From Rubellimicrobium arenae (GTDB lineage: Bacteria; Pseudomonadota; Alphaproteobacteria; Rhodobacterales; Rhodobacteraceae): a DNA stretch of 60,382 nt. Below, in pieces: positions 50,780 to 57,987 of this stretch. The stretch's first letter is position 1. Each line of letters starts with the position of its first letter. Made by a program: the position numbers and the translations under genes. The notes beneath the pieces are model-generated. The model was not told where the DNA came from and did not search any database. It saw only the letters and a list, made by a program, of their open reading frames with translations. The DNA is taken from positions 1-60,382 of the forward strand of contig NZ_JAFMST010000017.1 in assembly GCF_017916275.1 (NCBI RefSeq), written 5' to 3'.

Positions 50780-52271
50780 AGACGGCCTCCTCGAGGGCCG
50801 GGAGTGGGGTTCGGCGGGGGTCGTACTCGCCCAGGATGCGGCCCTGGGCCATGTGCAGCACGCGATCGGCGTTCTGGTGGACCTCGGGCACCTCGTCCGA
50901 GATCATCAGGATGGCGAGCCCCTGTTCGGCCAGGCGGCGGACGATGCGGAATATCCCCGCCCGGGCGCCCACGTCCACGCCGACGGTCGGGCTGTCGAGG
51001 ATCAGGAGCCGCGGCTGGGTGGCGAGCCACTTGGCCAGCACCACGCGCTGCTGGTTGCCGCCCGACAGCGTCGCGACCGGGTCCTCGGGCAGGCCGAGCT
51101 TGATGGAAAGGTCCCGGATCCAGCCCTCCACGAGATCCCGCTTGGCGCGGCCCGAGATGAGCCCGGCCGGGCCGGTGATCCGCCGCAGCACGGACATGAC
51201 CGTGTTGTCGGCGATGGATTGCGGCTGGATCAGCCCAAGGGCGAGCCGGTCCTCGGACACGTAGGCCACGCCGGCCGCGATGGCGTCGCGGTTCGAGCGA
51301 AAGGCGACGTCGCGCCCCTCGATGCGGATCGTGCCACGGTCGGGGCGGGTCATCCCGAAGAGCGCATGGCCCAGCTCGGTCCGGCCGGCGCCGATCAGTC
51401 CGGTGAGGCCCACCACCTCCCCCGCCCGGACGACGAGGTCGATATCCTCGAATTCGCCGTTCCGGGACAGGCCGCGCACCTCGAGGACGGGGCACGCGCC
51501 GGCCATGTCGCGGGCGGCGACGACCGAGTCGAAGGTCCGGCCCGTCATCAGCTCGGTCAGCCGGGCGGGCGTCATGCCCTGCGTCGGATAGACCCCGACG
51601 AGCCGCCCGTCGCGCAGCACGGTCACCCGTTCGCAGATGTCCAGCACCTCGGCCAGGCGGTGGCTGACGAACACGACGGCCACCCCGCGCGCGGCCAGGG
51701 TGCGCACGATGGCCAGCAGGCTGTCGGTTTCGGACTGGGTGAGCGAGGCCGTGGGCTCGTCCATGAAGATGAGCCGCGCGTCCTGCACCAGGGCGCGGGC
51801 GATGGCGACGATCTGCCGTTCGGCGATCGGCAGGGTCCGGAGCCGGGCCTCCAGGTCCAGCTCGACCCCGAGCCGGCCGAGCGCGGCCCGTGCGGTCCCG
51901 TGCAGGCGGGCATGGCTCACGAGACGGGGGCCGCGGCCCATGAGGGTCTCGATGGCGATGTTCTCTGCCACCGTCATCTCGGGAAATAGCGCGAGGTCCT
52001 GCCAGATGACCGCGATCCCCGCCCGGCGGGCGGCATCGGGCGTCATGCGGGCGACCGTCTCGCCGAAGACCTCCATCCGGGCGCCCGGTTCGGGCGCGTG
52101 GACGCCGGTCACGATCTTGATGAGCGTGCTCTTGCCGCAGCCGTTCTCGCCCGCAAGGCAGTGGACCTCGCCGACCCGGACCTCGAAGGCGATGTCGTCG
52201 AGGGCGCGAACGCCGCCGAAGACCTTGGACACCTGCGACAGGCGGAGGGCGAAGGGGGGATCAGCGGCCAT
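50772..52271 (-). CDS. Sugar ABC transporter ATP-binding protein (two-domain, RbsA/FrcA-like)
   Basis: 499 residues, two fused ATPase domains. Domain 1: Walker A AGENGCGKST, Q-loop IWQDLALFPEMTVAENIA, LPIAERQIVAIARAL and LIFMDEPTASLTQSE. Domain 2 has the degenerate LTGLIGAGRTELGHALFG and SGGNQQRVVLAKWL, as in RbsA. It energises import by the two permeases. The gap before it holds a hairpin after the binding-protein gene. Confidence 0.92.
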   Translation of the reverse strand: MAADPPFALRLSQVSKVFGGVRALDDIAFEVRVGEVHCLAGENGCGKSTLIKIVTGVHAPEPGARMEVFGETVARMTPDAARRAGIAVIWQDLALFPEMTVAENIAIETLMGRGPRLVSHARLHGTARAALGRLGVELDLEARLRTLPIAERQIVAIARALVQDARLIFMDEPTASLTQSETDSLLAIVRTLAARGVAVVFVSHRLAEVLDICERVTVLRDGRLVGVYPTQGMTPARLTELMTGRTFDSVVAARDMAGACPVLEVRGLSRNGEFEDIDLVVRAGEVVGLTGLIGAGRTELGHALFGMTRPDRGTIRIEGRDVAFRSNRDAIAAGVAYVSEDRLALGLIQPQSIADNTVMSVLRRITGPAGLISGRAKRDLVEGWIRDLSIKLGLPEDPVATLSGGNQQRVVLAKWLATQPRLLILDSPTVGVDVGARAGIFRIVRRLAEQGLAILMISDEVPEVHQNADRVLHMAQGRILGEYDPRRTPLPALEEAVYG

Positions 52272-52326
52272 GCGGCACCCGGACGGCGGGCGGCCGGGCC
52301 CGAGGACCCGACCGGTGCGAGGACGT

Positions 52327-52352
52327 CGGCCGGGCGCCGGAGCCCCCGGCCG
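52327..52352 (-). promoter_or_regulatory. Intercistronic hairpin after the binding-protein gene
   Basis: CGGCCGGG (52327-52334) and CCCGGCCG (52345-52352) form an 8-bp stem with a 10-nt loop between the binding-protein stop and the ATPase start. Such hairpins often raise the level of the binding-protein mRNA relative to downstream genes. Confidence 0.5.
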
Positions 52353-52361
52353 CGCGGCGGA

Positions 52362-53354
52362 TCAGAGCCCCATCTCCGCAAGGCCGTCGACGGTCTCGGC
52401 GTTGATGGCAACGAGGTTGTCGGTGATGATGTCGTGCCCCTCGGGATCGGGGGACACCACGCCCAGGCCCGGAATCTCGGTGCCGTCGGCGATCTGCTGG
52501 CCTTCCACCAGCATATCGCCCAGGGTCACGAAGACCTTGCCCGCTTCCATCGGGTTCCACATGAACCCGCCCGAGATCGCGCCGGAATGGATCAGGTCGC
52601 GGCCCTGCCCCGGCGAGAACGGCCCGAACACGTGGACTTGGCCCACGGCCCGGCGCTCCTCGATGGCGCGGCCCGCCCCGATGGGACCCTGGCTGCCGAA
52701 GGCGAGGAAGCCCTTGAGGTTCGGATGCGCCGCCATCAGGTCGAGAGCGGTCCGGCGCGAGTCGTCGACGTTCTCGGCCACGCCGTAGCGTTCGCCCACC
52801 GGCGTCATCTCGGGATACTTGTCCTGGAGGTAGGCGATGGCCGCGTCGGCCCAGGCGTTGTGCAGCGGCACCGTGAGCGAGCCCACGAAGACCGCGTATT
52901 CGCCCGTGCCGCCCATCGCCTGGGCGAGAAGCTCCGCATGGGCCTCGCCGAAGCCCTGCGCCGAGGCCATCTCGAAGTTCCAGTCCACGTTCTGGAGCCC
53001 GGGCCCTTCGTGCGACACCACGAGGATGCCCGCGTCACGGGCCTTCTGGAGCACCGGCTCCAGCGCGGCCTCGTCGTTGGGGACCACGCCGATCACGTCG
53101 ACGCCGCGCGCGATGAGGTCCTCGATGGCGCGGACCTGAAGCGCGGGGTCGGCGCTGGTGGGGCCGATCATCTCGGCTTCGACGCCAAGCTCGGCCGCCT
53201 TTTCCTGGATGCCCTGCTCCATGGCGTTGAACCAGGGGATGCCGCCGATCTTGACGACGACGCCCATGGTGGGCGCCTCCTGGGCGGCGGCGGGCAGGGC
53301 CAGCAACGCCGCGAGAGCGGGTCCCGCCAAGATGGCGGCGCGTCGGTTCATCAT
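52362..53354 (-). CDS. Periplasmic sugar-binding protein (RhaS/LsrB-like)
   Basis: 330 residues, signal MMNRRAAILAGPALAALLAL ending AAAQ. MGVVVKIGGIPWFNAMEQGIQEKAAELG, IGPTSADPALQVRAIEDLIARGVDVIGVVPNDEAALEPVLQKARDAGI and GFMWNPMEAGKVFV are typical of the ribose/rhamnose/AI-2-type binding proteins. GGAGGACGAC precedes the start. It is first in the operon and divergent from the LacI regulator. Confidence 0.9.
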   Translation of the reverse strand: MMNRRAAILAGPALAALLALPAAAQEAPTMGVVVKIGGIPWFNAMEQGIQEKAAELGVEAEMIGPTSADPALQVRAIEDLIARGVDVIGVVPNDEAALEPVLQKARDAGILVVSHEGPGLQNVDWNFEMASAQGFGEAHAELLAQAMGGTGEYAVFVGSLTVPLHNAWADAAIAYLQDKYPEMTPVGERYGVAENVDDSRRTALDLMAAHPNLKGFLAFGSQGPIGAGRAIEERRAVGQVHVFGPFSPGQGRDLIHSGAISGGFMWNPMEAGKVFVTLGDMLVEGQQIADGTEIPGLGVVSPDPEGHDIITDNLVAINAETVDGLAEMGL

Positions 53355-53408
53355 GTCGTCCTCCCATGTTCCGCCGGGTTGGTCCCGGCTTTCATCGCAG
53401 GCAGGCGT

Positions 53409-53421
53409 CAACGGACCGTTG
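53409..53421. promoter_or_regulatory. Candidate LacI-family operator
   Basis: CAACGGACCGTTG is a perfect inverted repeat (six bases either side of a central A) in the 173-nt region between the divergent sugar operon (start 53354) and the LacI gene (start 53528). A second palindrome TTGCGCAA lies at 53459-53466. Either may be the operator. Confidence 0.5.
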
Positions 53422-53527
53422 GAGCATCGCGCGGTCCTCCTCCGCGCGGCGCAACACCTTGCGCAAACGATGGAGCCAAGGGCATCAAGGAACCGACCCT
53501 ACGTCAACAGAAATCTTCGGCGCCACT

Positions 53528-54583
53528 GTGAACGATCCACGCCCCCTGCGGCCCAAGCCGACCCTTCGGGACATCGCCCGGCTCAGCGGGGCCTCGACCT
53601 CCACGGTCAGCTCGGTCCTGTCGGGCACCTGGCAGGCCCGCCGGATCAGCGAGATCACCGCCGAGCGCATCCGCAGCATCGCCGGAGCCCAGGGCTATTC
53701 CACGAACCGGCAGGCCCGGGGCCTGCGCCGTGGCCAGTCGGAACTGGCCGGCCTGATCCTGCCCATGCACGACAACCGGTTCTTTGCCGCCATCACCCAG
53801 AGCTTCGAGGCCGAGGCGCGGGCCCGGAACCTCTGCCCCGTGGTCGTGTCCACCCTGCGCGACCCGCGCGAGGAGATCCGGACGGTCGAGCGGCTGATCT
53901 CGCAGGCGATCGACTTCCTGGTGATCGCGGGCGCCACCGACCCGGCGGCGATCGGCGCGCTTTGCCGTGCGGGGGGCGTGCGGCACGTCTACCTCGACCT
54001 GCCCGGCCATGACGCGCCCTCCGTCGTCAGCGACAACCGGGCCGGGGCGGCGCTCCTGACCGAAACCATCCTGGACCGGATGGAGTCCGGGACCGCCGGG
54101 CCGCGCGGGCGTCCCTATTTCCTGGGCGGCGCCCCCGCCGACGCCGCGACCGCCCGACGGATCGAGGGCTTCCGCGAGGTGGTCGCAGCGCGGCTGGGCC
54201 CGGTCGACCCGGACCAGGTCATCGCCTGCGGCTACGCCCCGTCCCGCGCCCGGGCGGAGATCGCCGCTCTGCGCGAGCGGCTGGGCGGGCTGCCCGTCGC
54301 GCTTTTCGTGAACGCGATCACGGTGTTCGAGGGCGTGCTGACCCATATCGTGACCCTGCCCCCCGCCGAGATCGAGGGCTGCGTGATCGGCTGCTACGAC
54401 CACGATCCGATCGCCTCGTTCCTGCCCTTCCCGGTCCACATGATCCGGCAGAACTCCGAGGCCCTCGTCGCCCGCGCCTTCGAGCTGATCGACGCCGAGG
54501 TGGACGCGCCGCTGCTGGTGGAGATCGCGCCGGACCTGGTGCCGCCCCGGTCGATCCATTCGACCCGCTTCGACCTGGGCTGA
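53528..54583 (+). CDS. LacI-family transcriptional regulator
   Basis: 351 residues from a GTG start. KPTLRDIARLSGASTSTVSSVLSGTWQARRISEITAERIRSIAGAQGYSTNRQARGLRRGQSELAGLILP is the LacI helix-turn-helix and hinge; the periplasmic-binding-like core follows (VLDNRFFAAITQSFEAEA-like HDNRFFAAITQSFEAEARARN). Divergent from the sugar ABC operon, so it most likely represses it until its sugar is present. GTG is chosen because it starts the HTH at the usual distance. Confidence 0.9.
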   Translation: MNDPRPLRPKPTLRDIARLSGASTSTVSSVLSGTWQARRISEITAERIRSIAGAQGYSTNRQARGLRRGQSELAGLILPMHDNRFFAAITQSFEAEARARNLCPVVVSTLRDPREEIRTVERLISQAIDFLVIAGATDPAAIGALCRAGGVRHVYLDLPGHDAPSVVSDNRAGAALLTETILDRMESGTAGPRGRPYFLGGAPADAATARRIEGFREVVAARLGPVDPDQVIACGYAPSRARAEIAALRERLGGLPVALFVNAITVFEGVLTHIVTLPPAEIEGCVIGCYDHDPIASFLPFPVHMIRQNSEALVARAFELIDAEVDAPLLVEIAPDLVPPRSIHSTRFDLG

Positions 54584-54595
54584 CGCGGCGCCCCC

Positions 54596-55192
54596 TCAGG
54601 CGGAATCGGACGGCCCGGCGCGGGATTCGCCGCGATGGACGCGGCCCAGCCCATCCGCGTAGCGCCCGAACAGTCGGGAGAAGATGGCCACGTCCTCGTC
54701 GGACCAGTCGGCGAAGATGTCCATCAGCTTGGCCCACTTGAGCTCGCGGAACCGGGCCAGAACCTCGTGCGCGCGGTCGGTGAGGAGCAGGACGGACTTG
54801 CGCCCGTCGTCCTGCGCCGCGGCCCGGGTCACATAGCCCCGCGCGATCAGGTCGGCGGCGATGCGGCTCGCCCGGGAGGGGTCGAGGTTCATCTCCTCGG
54901 CCAGGAGGCCGATCGTCGCCGGTTCGCCCCGGTCGCGGCCGATGCCGTTCTGGATCCGGGTGATCGCGGTCAGGCCATGGAACTGCGTGAGCTCGAGGTC
55001 GAGGCCCAGCTCCGCCAGGAGCCGGCCCTGGATCTCGCCCTTGAGCAGGCGGCGGTGCCACAGGAAGAGCGCCCGGTCGAGTTGCACCAGGGCCTCGGCC
55101 GCCTCGGGCGAGCGTCCCTGGGCCTGGGCGATCTGCATGGCTTCGTCCTGAAAGGACGGCGTGCGGCACCGGGGGGCGGAAGGGCTGGTCAT
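54596..55192 (-). CDS. MarR-family transcriptional regulator
   Basis: 198 residues. The winged helix is seen in LGLDLELTQFHGLTAITRIQNG, TIGLLAEEMNLDPSRASRIAADLIARGYVTRAAAQDDGRKSVLLLTDRAHEVL. It is longer than average because of a 45-residue N-terminal stretch. It is divergent from the EmrB-type exporter and lies beside a clear operator, so it represses both genes until a toxic ligand binds. It ends 12 nt beyond the LacI stop on the opposite strand. Confidence 0.9.
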   Translation of the reverse strand: MTSPSAPRCRTPSFQDEAMQIAQAQGRSPEAAEALVQLDRALFLWHRRLLKGEIQGRLLAELGLDLELTQFHGLTAITRIQNGIGRDRGEPATIGLLAEEMNLDPSRASRIAADLIARGYVTRAAAQDDGRKSVLLLTDRAHEVLARFRELKWAKLMDIFADWSDEDVAIFSRLFGRYADGLGRVHRGESRAGPSDSA

Positions 55193-55221
55193 GGACGCAA
55201 TCTGGGCAGGATGCCTGCGCA

Positions 55222-55283
55222 TGTCAATAATATGCGCGACGCACATATATGCCGTTGACACAAGGCGGGGCCCGGCCTAGCTC
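55222..55283. promoter_or_regulatory. Back-to-back promoters and 19-bp operator for MarR regulator and exporter
   Basis: ATATGCGCGACGCACATAT (55230-55248) is an inverted repeat with only one mismatched pair. It is flanked by TGTCAA (55222-55227, a minus-strand TTGACA) and TTGACA (55255-55260). On the plus strand TAGCTC (55278-55283) is a -10 candidate 17 bp after TTGACA. On the minus strand CAGATT (55204-55199) is 17 bp after its TTGACA and only 7 nt before the MarR ATG, so its mRNA may be nearly leaderless. The operator lies upstream of both -35 boxes. Confidence 0.7.
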
Positions 55284-55330
55284 TCGCGCCATTCGGCCCG
55301 GCGTCGCCCGGGCCCTGCCCCGGAGCCCCC

Positions 55331-56839
55331 ATGTCCGTCCCCACCCCTGTTGCCGCCCCGGCGACCCATGAGGCCCCCAAGGCCCGGCTCGTCATCGTGT
55401 CGATCGGCCTCCTGCTGCTGCTGGCGGCGCTCGACCAGACGATCGTCTCCACGGCCTTGCCGACCATCGTGGCCGACCTCGGGGGGCTCGAGCACCTGAG
55501 CTGGGTGGTGACGGCCTACATCCTGTCCTCGACGGTCGTGGCGCCGCTGTATGGCAAGCTTGGCGACCTGTACGGACGGCGCAACACGGTGGTCGTGTCG
55601 GTGGGACTGTTCCTGCTGGGCTCGGCGCTGTGCGGGCTTGCCACGACGATGACCTTCCTCATCGTGGCGCGGACGATCCAGGGCCTGGGCGGGGGCGGGC
55701 TCTTCGTGCTGGCGCTGTCGGTCATCGGCGACGTGATCCCGCCGCGCGACCGGGGCAAGGTCCAGGGGGTCTTCGCGGCCGTGTTCGGCGTGTCCTCGGT
55801 CATCGGGCCGCTGATCGGCGGCTGGTTCGTCGAGGCCTTCAGCTGGCACTGGATCTTCTACATCAACATCCCGGTGGGCGGGCTTGCGGTGGCGGGGTTC
55901 CTGGCCTCGTTCCGGCCGACCGCCTCGCGGGTGAGCCATTCCATCGACTGGCTGGGCGCGGCGCTGCTGTCGGTCGCGCTGGCCGCGCTCACGCTGGTCA
56001 CGAGCCTGGGGGGACGGACCTATGGCTGGACGTCGCCGCAGATCCTGGGGCTGGCCGTGCTGGCCGTGGCGGGCACCCTCGCCTTCCTCGCGGTCGAGCG
56101 GCGCGCGGCCGAGCCGATCCTGCCGCTGGGCCTGTTCCGGCTGAACGTGTTCTGGGTCACGAGCGCCATCGGCTTCATCGCGGGCGCGTCGATGTTCGGG
56201 GCGGTCACCTTCCTGCCCATCTACCTTCAGATCGCCAAGGGCGACACGCCCACCGAGTCGGGCCTCATGCTGATCCCCATGACGGCGGGGATCCTGACGG
56301 CCTCGACGATCGCCGGGCGCTACATGGGGCGGACGGGGCGCTACAAGTGGTTGCCGATCTTCGGGACAGGCTTCATCGTCCTGGGCATGCTGCTCCTGTC
56401 GCGCATCCAGCCCGACACCTCGGTGCCGGTCTTCGCGGTTTCGCTGGCCTGCGTGGGCCTGGGCATGGGCTGCATCTTCCCGGTGGTGACGACGGCCGTG
56501 CAGAACGCAGTCCCCCGCGAGATGCTGGGCACGGCCACGGCGGCGGGGCTGCTGTTCCGGCAGGTCGGGGGATCGCTGGCGGTGGCGGCGTTCGGGGCCC
56601 TCTTCGCGGCGCGGCTGGCGGGGGCGGTGGACGGCATCGAGCTCGGCGGGGGCGAGATCGGGCCGCAGATGCTCGCGGGGCTGCCGCAGGCGACGCGGGA
56701 CGCCCTGGCCCTGCACGTCGCGGACGCCCTGCATCCGATCTTCTGGGTGGCGGCGGGCCTGGGGGCGCTGGGCCTTCTGTTCGCCCTAATCCTCCAGGAG
56801 GTTCCCCTGGCCAGCCGCCGGATCCCCACCAGCGAGTGA
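55331..56839 (+). CDS. EmrB/QacA-type multidrug exporter (DHA2 family, MFS)
   Basis: 502 residues with about 14 helices. LLAALDQTIVSTALPTIVADLGG is the DHA2 helix-1 motif, YGKLGDLYGRRNTVVVSV the MFS loop motif and GPLIGGWFVEAFSWHWIFYINIPVGG motif C plus the next helix. It would export drugs or toxic metabolites by proton exchange. Its promoter is controlled by the divergent MarR gene. Confidence 0.9.
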   Translation: MSVPTPVAAPATHEAPKARLVIVSIGLLLLLAALDQTIVSTALPTIVADLGGLEHLSWVVTAYILSSTVVAPLYGKLGDLYGRRNTVVVSVGLFLLGSALCGLATTMTFLIVARTIQGLGGGGLFVLALSVIGDVIPPRDRGKVQGVFAAVFGVSSVIGPLIGGWFVEAFSWHWIFYINIPVGGLAVAGFLASFRPTASRVSHSIDWLGAALLSVALAALTLVTSLGGRTYGWTSPQILGLAVLAVAGTLAFLAVERRAAEPILPLGLFRLNVFWVTSAIGFIAGASMFGAVTFLPIYLQIAKGDTPTESGLMLIPMTAGILTASTIAGRYMGRTGRYKWLPIFGTGFIVLGMLLLSRIQPDTSVPVFAVSLACVGLGMGCIFPVVTTAVQNAVPREMLGTATAAGLLFRQVGGSLAVAAFGALFAARLAGAVDGIELGGGEIGPQMLAGLPQATRDALALHVADALHPIFWVAAGLGALGLLFALILQEVPLASRRIPTSE

Positions 56840-57052
56840 CCCGTCGGCCGGGACCGGGCGCGGCGGAATCGCCACGCCGGGGATCGCCCTGCCCCGCCGC
56901 CTCTTTCGCGGGCGCCGCGCCCGGGGCGATACAAGGGCGAGCAGACCCGGCGCAGGGTCGCTGCCGGTGTGCCGCGCGGCCGGGCCGCGGGTCGGAGCAT
57001 CCCCCGGCAGGGCCTGCACGCCCGGGTCGCGGCCACCGCGAAAGGACCCGGC

Positions 57053-57916
57053 ATGAAGCCCGCCCGCCCCGATCACCCCGCACCCGCCGACGCCGGGGCG
57101 CGTGCCGCCGTCGCTCCGGTGGTGTGCTATCCCGTGGCGGGGCTGCCCGACCCCCATCTGGCCGCCCTCCGGGCCGTACGCCCGGGCTGGAGCAAGACCT
57201 CCGAGGTGATCGTCCCCCCGCGCGAGGCGCGCTGCTTCGACGTGCCCGCCGGGCATTTCTTCCGGATCACGAGCCTGGACGGCCCGCAGGTGGGCGACCT
57301 CAACCTTTGGTCGGCCGACGACCTGTCCGAGCGGTTCTTCTCCGGCAAGACGCGGGCGCTGCACGGCACCCACCTGTCGAGCGGCGACCGGCTCTGGTCC
57401 TCGCTCCCGCATCTGCGGCCCATGGCCACGATCACCGAGGACACGCTCGACTGGTATGGCTTCGACGAATTCGGGGGCTCGGTCCACGACGTGATCGGCA
57501 CGCGCTGCGACCCCTACACCCACAACCTCCTGTCGGGCGGCGGCCAATACCACCATTGCTGCCATTCGAACCTGACCCGCGCCCTCGCGGAGCGCACGGG
57601 CCTGCCCCTGCGTGAGGCCGAGCCCCATGTCCATGACGTGCTCAACGTCTTCATGTGCACGGGATTCGTCAGGGGCACCGGCCAGTATTTCATGAAGGCC
57701 TCGCCGGTCCGTCCCGGCGACTTCCTCGAGTTCTTCGCCGAGATCGACCTTCTGGGCGGGCTGTCGGCCTGCCCGGGCGGCGACTGCTCCTCGGAGCATT
57801 CCTCGGACCTGGCCGCCTGCCACCCGCTGCGCGTGGAGGTGTTCCGGCCGCAGGGCGCCCCGGACGGCTGGGTCCCGCCCCCGCGCAACGGCTACGACCG
57901 CAGCCATGGCGCCTGA
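57053..57916 (+). CDS. DUF1989 family protein (urea carboxylase-associated type)
   Basis: 287 residues. VPPREARCFDVPAGHFFRITSLDGPQVGDLNLWSADD, DVIGTRCDPYTHNLLSGGGQYHHCCHSNLTRAL, DVLNVFMCTGF and SACPGGDCSSEHS are DUF1989 motifs, with many Cys and His able to bind zinc. Paired DUF1989 proteins act as carboxyguanidine deiminase, but singletons such as this have no known reaction. AAAGGA is placed 8 nt before the ATG. It stands between an exporter and RecD2, with no urea or guanidine carboxylase nearby. Confidence 0.85.
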   Translation: MKPARPDHPAPADAGARAAVAPVVCYPVAGLPDPHLAALRAVRPGWSKTSEVIVPPREARCFDVPAGHFFRITSLDGPQVGDLNLWSADDLSERFFSGKTRALHGTHLSSGDRLWSSLPHLRPMATITEDTLDWYGFDEFGGSVHDVIGTRCDPYTHNLLSGGGQYHHCCHSNLTRALAERTGLPLREAEPHVHDVLNVFMCTGFVRGTGQYFMKASPVRPGDFLEFFAEIDLLGGLSACPGGDCSSEHSSDLAACHPLRVEVFRPQGAPDGWVPPPRNGYDRSHGA

Positions 57917-57987
57917 GGGGCCTTCTGTGGAACGGGACCCGCAGCGCCTATCTGCATGGCGACACAGGAGTTGACGACGGCCCCGGC

